Of a stretch of DNA of 64,000 bases, positions 1 through 22,318 are shown one piece after another. This DNA comes from Saccharothrix ecbatanensis (GTDB lineage: Bacteria > Actinomycetota > Actinomycetes > Mycobacteriales > Pseudonocardiaceae). The stretch covers positions 3,472,001 to 3,536,000 of the forward strand of contig NZ_JACHMO010000001.1 of the NCBI RefSeq assembly GCF_014205015.1, in the 5' to 3' direction. Under the pieces are notes generated by a model that did not search any database, was not told the DNA's origin, and worked only from the letters and a program-made list of their open reading frames with translations. The stretch's first letter is position 1. Each line of letters starts with the position of its first letter. Made by a program: the position numbers and the translations under genes.

Positions 1-2391
1 GTGTGGGGCCTGACCAGGGTCGCGCAGGCCGAGCACCCCGGCCGAGTGACCCTGGTGGACCTCGACGGGGACGACACCCTGCTGGACGCGGCGGTGTCGA
101 CGGCGCGAGCTTCCGCCGAGACGCAGATCGCCGTGCGGGGCGGGGTGCTGCGGGTGCCGCGACTGGTCCCGGTGGACACGCTGCTGCCACCCGAGGGCAC
201 GGGTTCTTGGCGGCTGGAGCAGGATCCCGGCGGCACGCTCGACGGGCTGCGCCTCGTTCCGGTCGAACCCACCGCTCTCGCGCCGGAGGAGGTGAGGGTG
301 GCGGTGCGCGCGGCGGGGCTCAACTTCCGCGACGTGCTGATCGCCCTGGGCACCTACCCCGGTCGGGCGGTGATGGGTGGCGAGGCCGCCGGCGTCGTCG
401 TGGAGGTCGGGTCGGCGGTGACCGGGCTCGCCGTCGGTGATCGCGTCACGGGCGTGTTCAGCGGCGCGTTCGGCCCGCTCGCGACCACCGATCACCGGAT
501 GGTGGCGCGGGTACCCGACGGGTGGACGTTCACGCAGGCCGCGGCCGTGCCCATCGCGTTCCTCACCGCGTACTACGGATTGCGGGACCTCGGCGGTTTG
601 AAGGAGGGCCAGTCGGTCCTCGTGCACGCGGCGGCGGGTGGCGTCGGCATGGCCGCCGTGCAGCTTGCCCGGCACTGGGGAGCGGAGGTTTTCGCCACCG
701 CGAGCGAGGCCAAGTGGGGCGTTGTGCGGGACAGCGGGGTGCGCGACGAGCGCATCGCGTCCTCCCGCACCGTGGACTTCGCCGACCGCTTCCTGGACGT
801 CACCGGCGGGGATGGTGTGGACCTGGTGCTCGACGCGCTGGCCGGCGACTTCGTCGACGCCTCGCTCCGCTTGTTGCCGCGCGGCGGGTCCTTCGTCGAG
901 ATGGGCAAGGCCGACGTCCGCGATCCCGCGCGTGTCGCCTCGGACCACCCGGGGGTGCGCTACACCGCGTTCGACCTCGTCGAGGCCGGTCCGCAGCGCA
1001 TCGGCGAGATGCTGGCGCACGTGCTGGAGCTGTTCGCCCGCGGCGCGCTGCGGCACCTGCCGCGCACCGAATGGCCGCTGCGCCGGGCGCCGGAAGCGTT
1101 CCGGCACGTCGGCCAGGCACGGCACGTCGGCAAGAACGTCCTGACCCTGCCACCGGGTCCCGGTGGCACGGTGGTGATCACCGGCGCGAGTGGCGCGCTG
1201 GCCAGGCATGTCTCCCACCACCTCGTCACCGCGCGCGGTGTGCGGAACCTGTTGCTGCTCAGCCGCACCGCTCCCGTGGAGCTGGCGGAGGAGCTGTCCG
1301 CGCTGGGCGCACGGGCGGTGGCGGTGGCGTGCGACGTCGCCTCTCCCGAGCAGGTGGCGCACGCGTTGTCCCTCGCGGAGCAGCCGGTGGGCGAGGTGGT
1401 CCACGCGGCGGGAGTTCTCGGTGACGGCGTGGTGACAGCCCTGGACGCGGCGCGGCTTCGGGAGGTGTTGCGCCCCAAGGTCGACGGGGCGATGGTGCTG
1501 CTGGACGCCCTGCGCGGCTCGGACATCGCGGCGGTCACGTTCTACTCCAGCGCCTCGGCGGTGCTGGGCGGTGCGGGGCAGGCCGCTTACGCCGCCGCGA
1601 ACTCCTTCCTCGACGCCTTGGCACATCGGGCGCGCTCCGAAGGGCTGCCGGTGACGTCCGTGGCGTGGGGCCTGTGGGAGGGCGCGGGCATGGGCGCGGG
1701 CATCGGGGCGGCGGACCTGCGCCGGGTGCGCGGCGGTGGCGTGCTGCCGCTGGAACCCACGCGGGCGCTGGCGTTGCACGACGTCGTCCGAGACTCGGTC
1801 GACCCGCACGTCGTGGTCGCACCGATCGACATCTCCGGTCTGGACGCCGACAACGCGCACCCGCTGTTGCGCGACCTCATGACGCCGTCGCGCAGGCGCG
1901 CGTCGGCGGAGCGCGACGCGACGGCTCGGGAACGGCTCGCGGCGATGCCCGCCGACCAGCGGCGACGGACCGTCATCGACCTGGTGCGCACCCACGTGCG
2001 CGGCGTCCTCGGTCACGTCGGCGAGGAGTTCGACCCGCACATGGCGTTCTCAGAACTGGGATTCGACTCGTTGACCTCGGTGGACCTGCGCAACCGGCTC
2101 ACGGCGGCCACCGGGCTGCGGCTGCCCGCCGCGCTGGTGTTCGACCACCCCACGCCGGCGGACCTGGTGTCGCGGCTGACCGCTGATCTGGCGCCACCCG
2201 AAGGCGATTCGCTGGACGACGAAGAACGCCGCTTCCGCGCGGTGCTGGCGGCGATCCCGCCGGCGAGGCTGAGGGCCAGCGGGATCTACGACCGGCTGGT
2301 GCGCCTGAGCGAGGAGCCCGAGGGCGCCGAGGCAACCGACATCGACTCCCTGGACGTCGCCGATCTCGTCCGGCGCGTCATGGGCGACTGA
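1..2391 (+). CDS. Modular type I polyketide synthase, C-terminal part (ER-KR-ACP), 5' end outside window
   Basis: This is the last 796 residues of a larger PKS. The GTG at base 1 is not a real start, because the reading opens inside the KR structural subdomain (WGLTRVAQAEHPGR). The enoylreductase spans about residues 69-375, with the NFRD motif and the NADPH loop HAAAGGVG near 210-217. The ketoreductase spans about 385-560, with TGASGALA at about 394, an LGD variant of the LDD motif that marks B-type KRs, and catalytic Tyr530. The ACP carries its phosphopantetheine Ser690 in GFDSL. A short C-terminal docking tail follows. ER plus KR means the module reduces its unit fully if an upstream DH exists. 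The next PKS gene starts 18 bp downstream, so the two are co-transcribed and probably dock head to tail. Substrate choice cannot be read because the AT lies outside. Confidence 0.96.
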   Translation: MWGLTRVAQAEHPGRVTLVDLDGDDTLLDAAVSTARASAETQIAVRGGVLRVPRLVPVDTLLPPEGTGSWRLEQDPGGTLDGLRLVPVEPTALAPEEVRVAVRAAGLNFRDVLIALGTYPGRAVMGGEAAGVVVEVGSAVTGLAVGDRVTGVFSGAFGPLATTDHRMVARVPDGWTFTQAAAVPIAFLTAYYGLRDLGGLKEGQSVLVHAAAGGVGMAAVQLARHWGAEVFATASEAKWGVVRDSGVRDERIASSRTVDFADRFLDVTGGDGVDLVLDALAGDFVDASLRLLPRGGSFVEMGKADVRDPARVASDHPGVRYTAFDLVEAGPQRIGEMLAHVLELFARGALRHLPRTEWPLRRAPEAFRHVGQARHVGKNVLTLPPGPGGTVVITGASGALARHVSHHLVTARGVRNLLLLSRTAPVELAEELSALGARAVAVACDVASPEQVAHALSLAEQPVGEVVHAAGVLGDGVVTALDAARLREVLRPKVDGAMVLLDALRGSDIAAVTFYSSASAVLGGAGQAAYAAANSFLDALAHRARSEGLPVTSVAWGLWEGAGMGAGIGAADLRRVRGGGVLPLEPTRALALHDVVRDSVDPHVVVAPIDISGLDADNAHPLLRDLMTPSRRRASAERDATARERLAAMPADQRRRTVIDLVRTHVRGVLGHVGEEFDPHMAFSELGFDSLTSVDLRNRLTAATGLRLPAALVFDHPTPADLVSRLTADLAPPEGDSLDDEERRFRAVLAAIPPARLRASGIYDRLVRLSEEPEGAEATDIDSLDVADLVRRVMGD

Positions 2392-2409
2392 CGACCACGG
2401 AGGTCCGGC

Positions 2410-13449
<11,040 letters not shown>

Positions 13450-13450
13450 C

Positions 13451-16400
13451 GTGGCCGACGAACGGCAACTGCGGGAATACCTGAAGAAGGCGATCGCCGA
13501 GACCAGGGATGTGCGGAGCCGCCTGCGCGAGGCGCAGGACCGCTTCACCGAGCCGATCGCGATCATCGGCATCGGCTGCCGGTTCCCCGGTGGTGTCGCT
13601 TCCCCCGACGACCTGTGGCGGCTGGTGCTGGACGGCGGTGACGCGATCACCGGGTTCCCCACCGACCGGGGCTGGGATCTGGAAGCCCTGTACGACCCCG
13701 ATCCGGACCGACCCGGCACCAGCTACGCCCGCGAAGGCGGATTCCTGGACGACGTGGCCGGGTTCGACGCGAACTTCTTCGGCATCTCCCCGCGTGAAGC
13801 GGTGGCGATGGACCCCCAACAACGGCTGCTGCTGGAGACCGCCTGGCACGCCATCGAGAACGCGGGCATCGACCCGACATCGCTGCGCGGCACCCGCACC
13901 GGCGTGTTCGCGGGGGTAGCCGGGCAGGACTACGCGGCGCTGGCGATGTCCGCCGGTGACACCGCAGGTCACGTGATCACCGGCAACGCGGGCAGCGTCC
14001 TGTCCGGCCGCGTCGCCTACACCCTCGGCCTCGAAGGACCCGCACTCACCATCGACACCGCCTGCTCATCCTCCCTCGTCGCCATCCACCTCGCCGCACA
14101 ATCACTCCGAACCGGCGAATCAACACTCGCACTCGCCGGCGGCATCACCATCATGGCAACACCCTCCGTCTTCATCGAATTCAGCAAACAACGCGGCCTC
14201 GCCACCGACGGACGCTGCAAACCCTTCTCCACCAACGCCGACGGCATGAGCCCCGCCGAAGGCACCGGCCTCCTACTCCTCGAAAAACTCACCGACGCCC
14301 AACACAACAACCACCACATCCTCGCCATCCTCAAAGGCTCCGCCATCAACCAGGACGGCGCATCCAACGGCCTCAGCGCACCCAACGGCCCCGCACAACA
14401 ACGAGTCATCCAAGCCGCACTCCACAACGCAGCCCTACCACCCACCGAAATCGACCTACTCGAAGCCCACGGCACCGGAACCCGCCTCGGCGACCCCATC
14501 GAAGCCCAAGCACTACTCACCACCTACGGCCAAAACCGAAACCCCAACCAACCCCTATGGCTCGGCTCCGTCAAATCCAACATCGGACACACCCAAGCCG
14601 CCGCCGGCGTCGCGGGCGTGATCAAAACGGTGATGGCATTACGACACGGCACCGTGCCCCCCACCCTGCACGCCGAGAACCCCACCCCGGAAGTCGACTG
14701 GACCAGCGGCGCGGTGCAACTCGCCACCCGGACCCGACCCTGGCCACAAGCAGACCGACCCCGACGCGCCGCCGTCTCCTCCTTCGGCATCAGCGGCACC
14801 AACGCCCACCTCATCCTCGAACAGGCCCCCGACACCGCCACCGCGACCGGCACCGACGCCGCGTCCGCCGTCGGCACCGGCACCGGCACCGGCACTGCGA
14901 CAAGCACCGCGACAAGCACCGCGACCGGGCCAGCGTCTGGGTCGGGGTCTGGGTCGGGGTTGGGGTTGGGGTGGGGGTCGGGTGTGGTGGCGTGGCCGTT
15001 GGACGCCGCCTCGGAGCCCGCGCTGGCGCGGGTCGCGGCACTGCTGCGCGACACCCCCGGCGACCCCGCCGCCATCGCCCACTCCCTGACCCGCACCCGC
15101 GCCCGGCTCACCCACCGCGCCGTCATCCTCGGCCACCACGACGACCGCACCGGATTCGACACCGCCCTCACCGCCCTCGCCGAAGGCCGGCCGCACCCCG
15201 ACCTCGTCACCGGCACCGTCCCCGCCCACCGCGGCGGAACCGTGTTCGTGTTCCCCGGACAAGGCTCCCAATGGCACGGCATGGGAGCCCACCTCTACGA
15301 CACCAACCCCGTCTTCGCCCGCACCGCCGAAGCCTGCGACGCGGCCCTGCACCCCCACACCGGCTGGTCCGTCATCGACCTGCTCCGCAACGGCCCCCTC
15401 GACCGCGTCGACCGCATCCAACCCGCCCTGTTCACCATGATGATCGCCCTCGCCCGCGTCTGGCAGGCCCACGACATCCACCCCGACGCCGTCATCGGAC
15501 ACTCCCAAGGCGAAATCGCCGCCGCCCACATCGCCGGCGCACTCACCCTCGACGACGCCGCCAAACTCTCCGCCCTCCGCGCCCAAGCCCTCCTCTCCAT
15601 CACCGGCCGCGGCGCCATGGCCTCCATCTCCCTACCCGCCCACCAACTACTCCCACTACTCCCACCCGGCACCCACATCGCCGCCCACAACTCACCCACC
15701 ACCACCGTCGCCGCCGGCGACACCCACGCCATCCACCAACTCACCAACCACTGCCGACAACACAACATCCACCACCGCCTCATCCCCGTCGACTACGCCT
15801 CCCACACCCCCCACGTCGACACCCTCCGCGACACCCTCCTCGACATCCACATCACCCCCCACCCCTCCCACACCCCCTTCCACTCCACCCTCACCACCCA
15901 CCCCACCGACACCACCACCCTCACCCCCCACTACTGGTACGACAACCTCCGCAACCCCGTCCACTACCACCAAACCCTCACCAAACTCACCCCCCACCAC
16001 ACCCACTACATCGAAACCAGCCCACACCCCATCCTCACCACACCCACCCACGACACCCTCCCCCACGCCACCACCATCCCCACCCTCCACCGCAACACCA
16101 ACCGCCTCCACCACAACCTCGCCCACGCCCACACCACCGGCCTCCCCATCACCCTCCCCACACCCACCACCACACACACCACCCCCCTACCCCCCTACCC
16201 CTTCCAACACCAACACCACTGGCTGGAAGTGAAGAAGAAGACCGCACACTCGCCCGCGCAGGCGGGACAGCAGGCATCCGATCACCCACTGCTCACCGCG
16301 CGGGTCGACCTGGCCGACGGCGGAACCGTCTACACAGGACTGATCGATCGCGCGGCGCAGCCGTGGCTCGCCGAGCACACCGTCAGCGGTGTTCCACTGC

Positions 16401-19400
16401 TGCCCGGCGCGGCACTGCTGGACCTCGTGTGGCACGTAGCGGAGGACACGGGCATGGGCTCGGTGCGCGAACTCGCGCTGCACGCGCCCGTGCCGGTGCC
16501 GGAGGAACCAGCGCGGCTGCGCGTGACGGTCGCCGAGGACGTCCTGATCCACACGCAGGGTCCGGACGACGAGTGGGTGCACCACGCGACGGCCACCCTG
16601 GACGTGTCGACGTCCGAGCCGGAATGCCTGGCCGAGTGGCCTCCGCCGGGCGCCGAGGCCGTGCCGGTGGGCGACCTCTACGAAACCCTGGCCGGGGGCG
16701 GCTTGGAGTACGGTCCCGCGTTCCGCGCGGTGCGCGCGGCGTGGCGGCAGGGCGATCGGACCTGGGCGGAGGTGGTGCTGCCCGGCGAGCCCGAGCGGTT
16801 CGGGTTGCACCCGGCGCTGCTCGACGCCGCGCTGCACCCATTGGCGCTGCACACGACCGGGGATCCGGTGATGCCGTTCGCTTTCACCGGGGCGACCCTG
16901 CACGCCAGGGACGCGACGGTGCTGCGAGTGCGGCTCACCGCACGCGGACCGGAAGCGCTGACCGTGGAGGTGTTCGACACGGCAGGCGCGCCGGTCGCGT
17001 CGATCGACGAGTTGCGCCTGCGGGCGGTCCCGCCGATCCGCACCGCTCGGACGGAGCTGTTCCGGCTGGACTGGCGTCCGGTGGAGGCCGAGCCCGCCTC
17101 GGACGTCGGTGAGGTCGCGGACGCCGTGGTGTGGCGCCGTCCCGCATCCGTCCCCGTGGACGATCTCGGGGACGATCTCGGGGACGCCGTGGTCACAGCC
17201 GCGGTGGAGCACGTCGCCGCCCTCCAGCGGTGGATGGCCGACGACAGCGGTGTGCCGCTGGTGATCGTCACCACCGGAGCGGTCGCTGTCGACAACGAGT
17301 CGGTAGACCTCGTCCACGCTCCGCTGTGGGGTATGACGCGGACCGCCCAGGCAGAGCACACCGGGCGGATCGTCCTGCTCGACCTCGATCCCGCCGCACC
17401 GTCGCACGACGTGGCCGCACTCGTCCCGCGAGTGCTCCGGCTCGATGAACCGCAGCTCGCGGTGCGAGGCGGAATCCTGCTCGCGCCTCGTCTCGCACCG
17501 GTTCCCGTGCCCGACCCCGTCCGGCTCGACCCCGACCGGACCGTGGTGGTCACCGGCGCGAACGGCGGTGTGGCGCACCACGTCGTCGAGCACCTCATCG
17601 CGCAGCACGGAGTGCGGCACGTGCTGCTGCTCAGCCGCACCGAGCCCATCGCGCTCGCGGAGCACGTCACCACGCTGGGAGGCACGGCCACCGCCCGCGC
17701 CTGCGACGTCACCGACGCACGGCAGGTCGCCGAAGCGCTGGCGGCGGTCCCGACCGACCAGCCGGTGCAGGCAGTGGTGCACACGGCCGCGGTGCTGGAC
17801 GACGCGACGCTGAGCGCCACCACACCGGAGCAGCTCGCACGCGTGCTGAAGCCGAAGGTGCACGGCACCCTCGTCCTGGAATCCCTGGTGGGTGACGCGG
17901 CGTTGCTGCTGTACTCCAGTGCCTCCGCGACGTTCGGCGGTGCGGGCCAGGCGGGGTACACGACGGCGAACACGTTCCTCGACGCGTTCGCGCACGACCG
18001 GCGGGCAGGCGGTGCGGCGGTGACGTCCGTGGGCTGGGGTTTGTGGGACACCGGCACCGGCATGGCGGCGACGCTCGGTGAAGCCGACCTCAACCGGGTG
18101 CGGCGCGGCGGGTTCCTGCCGATGAGCCCCGCTCAGGCACTCGCGCTGCACGACGCCGCGCCCGCCGCGGGCCACGCGCACCTCGTGGCGACCCCGCTCT
18201 CGGCGAGAGTCGACACCGTCCACCCGCTTCTGCGCGATCTCGCCGCTCCCCGCCGCACGTCGCGGCTGCGCAGCGCCGCCACCACCGAGGACGTCTCCGA
18301 GCTGGTGGTGCGGCTGCGTGCTCTGGCCGAGACCGAGCGGCAGGAGACCTTGTTGGCGTTGGTGCGCGACCAGGCCAACACGGTGCTCGGCCACCCGGGA
18401 ACTCACGCCATCGACCCGGCGCAATCGTTCCGGGAGCTGGGTTTCGACTCGCTGACCGCGGTGGAGCTGCGCAACCGGCTGCACGCCGTCACCGGGCTGC
18501 GCCTGCCCGCCACGCTCGTGTTCGACCACCCTCGGCCCGACGTGCTGGCACGGTTCCTCGGTGGGGAACTGCTGGGCGACGCGGCTCCGGTCGCGCCCGC
18601 CGCAGCAGTTGCGGTGTCGTCGGTGGAGCCGATCGCGATCATCGGCATCGGTTGCCGGTTCCCCGGTGGTGTCGCTTCCCCCGACGACCTGTGGCGGCTG
18701 GTGCTGGACGGCGGTGACGCGATCACCGGCTTCCCCACCGACCGGGGCTGGGATCTCGAAGCCCTGTACGACCCCGATCCGGACCGACCCGGCACCAGCT
18801 ACGCCCGCGAAGGCGGGTTCCTGGACGACGTGGCCGGGTTCGACGCCAGCTTCTTCGGCATCTCCCCGCGTGAGGCGCTGGCGATGGACCCCCAACAGCG
18901 GCTGCTGCTGGAGACCGCCTGGCACGCCATCGAGGACGCGGGCATCGACCCGACATCGCTGCGCGGCACCCGCACCGGTGTGTTCGCGGGTATCAGCAAC
19001 CAGGACTACCCGCAGCTCGCGCGGGACCTGCCACCCGAGGTGGTGGGCTACCTGGGCACCGGCAACGCGGGCAGCGTCCTGTCCGGCCGCGTCGCCTACA
19101 CCCTCGGCCTCGAAGGACCCGCACTCACCATCGACACCGCCTGCTCATCCTCCCTCGTCGCCATCCACCTCGCCGCACAATCACTCCGAACCGGCGAATC
19201 AACACTCGCACTCGCCGGCGGCATCACCATCATGGCAACACCCTCCGTCTTCATCGAATTCAGCAAACAACGCGGCCTCGCCACCGACGGACGCTGCAAA
19301 CCCTTCTCCACCAACGCCGACGGCATGAGCCCCGCCGAAGGCACCGGCCTCCTACTCCTCGAAAAACTCACCGACGCCCAACACAACAACCACCACATCC

Positions 19401-22267
19401 TCGCCATCCTCAAAGGCTCCGCCATCAACCAGGACGGCGCATCCAACGGCCTCAGCGCACCCAACGGCCCCGCACAACAACGAGTCATCCAAGCCGCACT
19501 CCACAACGCAGCCCTACCACCCACCGAAATCGACCTACTCGAAGCCCACGGCACCGGAACCCGCCTCGGCGACCCCATCGAAGCCCAAGCACTACTCACC
19601 ACCTACGGCCAAAACCGAAACCCCAACCAACCCCTATGGCTCGGCTCCGTCAAATCCAACATCGGACACACCCAAGCCGCCGCCGGCGTCGCAGGCGTGA
19701 TCAAAACCGTCATGGCACTACGACACCGCACCGTGCCCCCCACCCTCCACGCCGACAACCCCACCCCCGAAGTCGACTGGACCAGCGGCACCGTGCAACT
19801 CGCCACCCGGACCCGACCCTGGCCACAAACAGACCGACCCCGACGCGCCGCCGTCTCCTCCTTCGGCATCAGCGGCACCAACGCCCACCTCATCCTCGAA
19901 CAGGGACCGGACGTTCCCAAGCCCGCGGAGAGCGACCTGCCCGTCCCGCTACTGCTGTCGGCTCGCACCTCAGGCGGGCTGCGCAACCAGGTGCGGCGCC
20001 TGCGCGAGCGCTTGGAGCACGTCTCCCCCGCCGCGCTCGCCCACACCCTGGCAACCGGTCGCGCGCACCTGCCGCACCGGATCGGCGTGGTCGCCGTGCC
20101 CGGTCGGGACATCCGCGACGACCTCACCGCCGCGGCGGAGTCGGTGACGCGAGACGGTGTGACAGCGTTCCTGTTCACCGGGCAGGGATCACAGCGGGCG
20201 GCGGGCGCCCAGCTCTACGACCGCGTGCCGACGTTCGCCAAAGCGCTGGACGAGGTGTGCGCGGAACTCGACCGGCACCTCGACGTGCCCACGCGGGACT
20301 TGGTGCTGCGGCCGACCGACGACCAGTTGACCCGTACCGACCTCGTGCAGCCCGCGCTGTTCGCGCTCCAGGTGGCGCTGGCGGCGTTCCTCGACAGCGA
20401 GCACGGTGTGCGGCCGAAGGCGTTGCTGGGACACTCGATCGGGGAACTGTCCGCCGCGCACGTAGCGGGGGTGCTGGACCTCGCCGACGCCGCCGCCCTG
20501 GTGGCAGCGCGCGGGAAGTTGATGGCGAGACTTCCCGAGGACGGCACCATGGTCGCCGTCACCGCCTCGGAGCAGGAGGTGCTGGCAGCTCTCGCGGGCC
20601 TGGAGCACGAGGTGTCGGTGGCGGCGGTCAACGGGCCGCTCTCGACCGTGGTGTCCGGACCCGCGGCACTGGTCTCCGAGGTGGCGTCACGGTTCGCCCG
20701 GACCCGGCGGCTGCGTGTCGGTCGCGCTTTCCACTCGCCACAGCTCGACGGCTTCCTCGACGAGTTCCGGGCCGTGGCGGCGGATCTCGGGTTCCGGACG
20801 CCACACCTGCCGCTGGTGTCGAACGTGACCGGCGAAGTCGTGGGCGACGAGGTGCTCACCCCGGAGTACTGGGTGCGCCAGGCGCGGCAGCCGGTGCGGT
20901 TCGCCGACGGCGTGGCGCGGCTGCTGGAGCTGGGCACGACCCGGTTCGTGGAACTGGGGCCGGACGCGGTGCTCACCACTCTCACACGGGACATCGTGCC
21001 CGCCGAGCACGTGGTGCGGCCGGTCCTGCGGCGCGACCGCGGTGACGCCGAGGCGCTGGTCGAGGCGCTGGCCGCACTGTGGGCCGACGGCGCGGACGTG
21101 CGGTGGTCCACGCTGTTGCCCGACTCCGGAGCCCTCGCCCCCGGCTACGGTTTCGACCGCACCCGTTACTGGCTCGACGGCGGGTTCACCGCGGCTCCCG
21201 CACCGGTCGTCACCGAACAGGTCGAGGACGTCGGCATCCCGGAGTTGGTGCGCCGCACCGTCGCGGCGGTGCTCGGCCACGCGGCCGAGGCGTTCGACCC
21301 GGACGCCGCGTTCACCGACCTGGGCATCGACTCGCTGACCTCCCTGGAGATCCGCACCCGTTTGGAGGCGGCGACGCGAGTGCGGCTGAGCGCCACGGCG
21401 GTGTTCGACCACCCGACGGCGAATGCTCTGGCCGCACACGTCGCCGGGCTGGTCGACGCGCCGCAGCCGACCGGTATCGGATCGCTCTACTGGGCGGCGT
21501 GCTCGCAGGGCCGCACCGACGAGGCCGGTGACTTGCTGCGCGCCGCGGCGAGGCTGCGACCGTCGTTCACCGCGGCGGCGCCACCCGCTCCCGCGACACC
21601 GGTGCGGTTGGCGCGCGGCGGCGGCGTGCCGCTGGTGTGCTTGCCGTCGTTCAACGCGGTCGCCGGGCCCCACGAGTTCGTCCGGTTCGCCACCGCGTCG
21701 GACCGCGACGTGTGGGCGCTGCACGAACCCGGTTTCCTGCCAGGGCAGGACATCCCGGCCGATCTCGCGGCGCTGGTCGCCGCCCAGACGGCGGCCGTGC
21801 GGGCGGTCACCGGTGGCGGACCGTGCGTGTTGGTGGGACGGTCGGCGTCCGGGCTGCTGGCCAACACCCTGGCCGCCGCGCTGGAGGCTGAAGGCGACCC
21901 GGTGGTCGCGGTGGTGGTGCTCGACGTCTACCCGCCCGCGCTGACCAGAGCGCATTCGTGGGTCGAACGCGACCTCAACCGCGCCGTCGCCGCCCGGGAG
22001 AAGGACACGGTGCTGCACGACGACGCGCGGCTCATCGCGATGGGCCGCTACTTCGAGGCGTTCGCCGGCTGGGAACCGGCCCTCACCTCGGCGCCGACGC
22101 TGCACCTGAGGGCCGTGGAGCCGTTCGCGCCCGACCTTCCGGAGGACTGGCGGTCGGCGTGGGAGCTGCCGCATGACGAGGCGGACGTCCCCGGCGACCA
22201 CTTCACGATCCTGGAGGACCACGCGGGCACTACCGCCGCCGCGGTGGAACGCTGGTTGAGTCGTTGA
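13451..22267 (+). CDS. Terminal type I PKS: KS-AT-DH-KR-ACP / KS-AT-ACP-TE
   Basis: The protein has 2938 residues. It starts with GTG one base after the previous stop, behind a GAGGAG site. An N-terminal docking helix (1-32) precedes KS Cys205, AT Ser685 with YASH at 782-785 (methylmalonyl type), DH His976, a KR with LDD at 1449-1451 (B type) and ACP Ser1667. The second module has KS Cys1898, AT Ser2329 in GHSIGE with RAFH at 2425-2428 (close to the malonyl-type HAFH), no reductive domain, and ACP Ser2628. The thioesterase has nucleophile candidate Ser2798 in GRSASG, Asp2825 and His2917 in GDHF. Chain release should therefore give a beta-keto acid or ester, or a lactone. GRSAS departs from the usual GxSxG because the last Gly is Ser. 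Both KS domains share a long near-identical block, and the first KS-AT linker contains a low-complexity Thr/Ser/Gly tract. Confidence 0.97.
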   Translation: MADERQLREYLKKAIAETRDVRSRLREAQDRFTEPIAIIGIGCRFPGGVASPDDLWRLVLDGGDAITGFPTDRGWDLEALYDPDPDRPGTSYAREGGFLDDVAGFDANFFGISPREAVAMDPQQRLLLETAWHAIENAGIDPTSLRGTRTGVFAGVAGQDYAALAMSAGDTAGHVITGNAGSVLSGRVAYTLGLEGPALTIDTACSSSLVAIHLAAQSLRTGESTLALAGGITIMATPSVFIEFSKQRGLATDGRCKPFSTNADGMSPAEGTGLLLLEKLTDAQHNNHHILAILKGSAINQDGASNGLSAPNGPAQQRVIQAALHNAALPPTEIDLLEAHGTGTRLGDPIEAQALLTTYGQNRNPNQPLWLGSVKSNIGHTQAAAGVAGVIKTVMALRHGTVPPTLHAENPTPEVDWTSGAVQLATRTRPWPQADRPRRAAVSSFGISGTNAHLILEQAPDTATATGTDAASAVGTGTGTGTATSTATSTATGPASGSGSGSGLGLGWGSGVVAWPLDAASEPALARVAALLRDTPGDPAAIAHSLTRTRARLTHRAVILGHHDDRTGFDTALTALAEGRPHPDLVTGTVPAHRGGTVFVFPGQGSQWHGMGAHLYDTNPVFARTAEACDAALHPHTGWSVIDLLRNGPLDRVDRIQPALFTMMIALARVWQAHDIHPDAVIGHSQGEIAAAHIAGALTLDDAAKLSALRAQALLSITGRGAMASISLPAHQLLPLLPPGTHIAAHNSPTTTVAAGDTHAIHQLTNHCRQHNIHHRLIPVDYASHTPHVDTLRDTLLDIHITPHPSHTPFHSTLTTHPTDTTTLTPHYWYDNLRNPVHYHQTLTKLTPHHTHYIETSPHPILTTPTHDTLPHATTIPTLHRNTNRLHHNLAHAHTTGLPITLPTPTTTHTTPLPPYPFQHQHHWLEVKKKTAHSPAQAGQQASDHPLLTARVDLADGGTVYTGLIDRAAQPWLAEHTVSGVPLLPGAALLDLVWHVAEDTGMGSVRELALHAPVPVPEEPARLRVTVAEDVLIHTQGPDDEWVHHATATLDVSTSEPECLAEWPPPGAEAVPVGDLYETLAGGGLEYGPAFRAVRAAWRQGDRTWAEVVLPGEPERFGLHPALLDAALHPLALHTTGDPVMPFAFTGATLHARDATVLRVRLTARGPEALTVEVFDTAGAPVASIDELRLRAVPPIRTARTELFRLDWRPVEAEPASDVGEVADAVVWRRPASVPVDDLGDDLGDAVVTAAVEHVAALQRWMADDSGVPLVIVTTGAVAVDNESVDLVHAPLWGMTRTAQAEHTGRIVLLDLDPAAPSHDVAALVPRVLRLDEPQLAVRGGILLAPRLAPVPVPDPVRLDPDRTVVVTGANGGVAHHVVEHLIAQHGVRHVLLLSRTEPIALAEHVTTLGGTATARACDVTDARQVAEALAAVPTDQPVQAVVHTAAVLDDATLSATTPEQLARVLKPKVHGTLVLESLVGDAALLLYSSASATFGGAGQAGYTTANTFLDAFAHDRRAGGAAVTSVGWGLWDTGTGMAATLGEADLNRVRRGGFLPMSPAQALALHDAAPAAGHAHLVATPLSARVDTVHPLLRDLAAPRRTSRLRSAATTEDVSELVVRLRALAETERQETLLALVRDQANTVLGHPGTHAIDPAQSFRELGFDSLTAVELRNRLHAVTGLRLPATLVFDHPRPDVLARFLGGELLGDAAPVAPAAAVAVSSVEPIAIIGIGCRFPGGVASPDDLWRLVLDGGDAITGFPTDRGWDLEALYDPDPDRPGTSYAREGGFLDDVAGFDASFFGISPREALAMDPQQRLLLETAWHAIEDAGIDPTSLRGTRTGVFAGISNQDYPQLARDLPPEVVGYLGTGNAGSVLSGRVAYTLGLEGPALTIDTACSSSLVAIHLAAQSLRTGESTLALAGGITIMATPSVFIEFSKQRGLATDGRCKPFSTNADGMSPAEGTGLLLLEKLTDAQHNNHHILAILKGSAINQDGASNGLSAPNGPAQQRVIQAALHNAALPPTEIDLLEAHGTGTRLGDPIEAQALLTTYGQNRNPNQPLWLGSVKSNIGHTQAAAGVAGVIKTVMALRHRTVPPTLHADNPTPEVDWTSGTVQLATRTRPWPQTDRPRRAAVSSFGISGTNAHLILEQGPDVPKPAESDLPVPLLLSARTSGGLRNQVRRLRERLEHVSPAALAHTLATGRAHLPHRIGVVAVPGRDIRDDLTAAAESVTRDGVTAFLFTGQGSQRAAGAQLYDRVPTFAKALDEVCAELDRHLDVPTRDLVLRPTDDQLTRTDLVQPALFALQVALAAFLDSEHGVRPKALLGHSIGELSAAHVAGVLDLADAAALVAARGKLMARLPEDGTMVAVTASEQEVLAALAGLEHEVSVAAVNGPLSTVVSGPAALVSEVASRFARTRRLRVGRAFHSPQLDGFLDEFRAVAADLGFRTPHLPLVSNVTGEVVGDEVLTPEYWVRQARQPVRFADGVARLLELGTTRFVELGPDAVLTTLTRDIVPAEHVVRPVLRRDRGDAEALVEALAALWADGADVRWSTLLPDSGALAPGYGFDRTRYWLDGGFTAAPAPVVTEQVEDVGIPELVRRTVAAVLGHAAEAFDPDAAFTDLGIDSLTSLEIRTRLEAATRVRLSATAVFDHPTANALAAHVAGLVDAPQPTGIGSLYWAACSQGRTDEAGDLLRAAARLRPSFTAAAPPAPATPVRLARGGGVPLVCLPSFNAVAGPHEFVRFATASDRDVWALHEPGFLPGQDIPADLAALVAAQTAAVRAVTGGGPCVLVGRSASGLLANTLAAALEAEGDPVVAVVVLDVYPPALTRAHSWVERDLNRAVAAREKDTVLHDDARLIAMGRYFEAFAGWEPALTSAPTLHLRAVEPFAPDLPEDWRSAWELPHDEADVPGDHFTILEDHAGTTAAAVERWLSR
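13550..14823 (+). repeat. KS-domain repeat copy 1 (near-identical to 18626..19902)
   Basis: Covers almost all of the first KS and its post-KS linker in the terminal PKS. The same block recurs 5076-5079 bp downstream. A divergent patch at about 13915-13978 changes the residues just after GVFAG, and it contains a one-codon length difference. From about 13981 to 14600 the two copies look base-for-base equal and use codons such as tca, cta, cga and aaa that are rare in neighbouring domains. Confidence 0.93.
14871..14991 (+). repeat. Low-complexity Thr/Ser/Gly-coding tract with a G-run array
   Basis: Repeated ggcacc units, then gcgacaagcacc units, then alternating G-runs (14939-14982) encode a GT/ST/SG/LG-rich linker between KS and AT. 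The last part holds at least six runs of three or more G separated by one to three bases on the coding strand, a typical G-quadruplex-forming pattern. It lies directly upstream of the duplicated AT block. Confidence 0.9.
15181..16228 (+). repeat. AT-domain repeat copy 2 (near-identical to 4044..5091)
   Basis: Second copy of the AT plus post-AT block, in module 1 of the terminal PKS. The visible differences are isolated substitutions, for example His to Arg after TVPAH and Asn to Lys in the LTNL segment. It ends at the codons for HHWLE, after which the DH linkers differ completely (ERAGD versus VKKKT). Confidence 0.95.
18626..19902 (+). repeat. KS-domain repeat copy 2 (near-identical to 13550..14823)
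   Basis: Second copy of the KS block, now in front of the malonyl-type AT of the last module. Identity runs from the [10 protein letters not shown] segment to the end of the post-KS linker (NAHLILEQ), interrupted only by the short patch around 18991-19057. Downstream of it the linker and AT are unrelated to those after copy 1, so the shared tract ends exactly at a domain boundary. Confidence 0.93.
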
Positions 22268-22271
22268 GAGC

Positions 22272-22305
22272 AGGAAGCCCCCGGCCGCGTGGCCGGGGGC
22301 TTCCT
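22272..22305. terminator. Bidirectional rho-independent-type terminator
   Basis: A perfect 15-bp inverted repeat, arms AGGAAGCCCCCGGCC (22272-22286) and its complement (22291-22305), with the loop GCGT. It begins 4 bp after the PKS stop and 14 bp before the stop of the convergent hydroxylase gene. No long T run follows on the plus strand, as is common in actinomycetes. Confidence 0.9.
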
Positions 22306-22318
22306 CGTCGCGATCGGG

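Noticed and set aside
1..3. GTG at the first base as the true start of the first PKS protein
   Set aside because: The sequence begins inside the KR structural subdomain, so the gene must extend to the left.
16187..18925. Long minus-strand open frame opposite the terminal PKS, and similar frames at 2050..3756, 7519..9255 and 11776..13719
   Set aside because: Antisense shadows of conserved PKS domains with no recognisable protein features.
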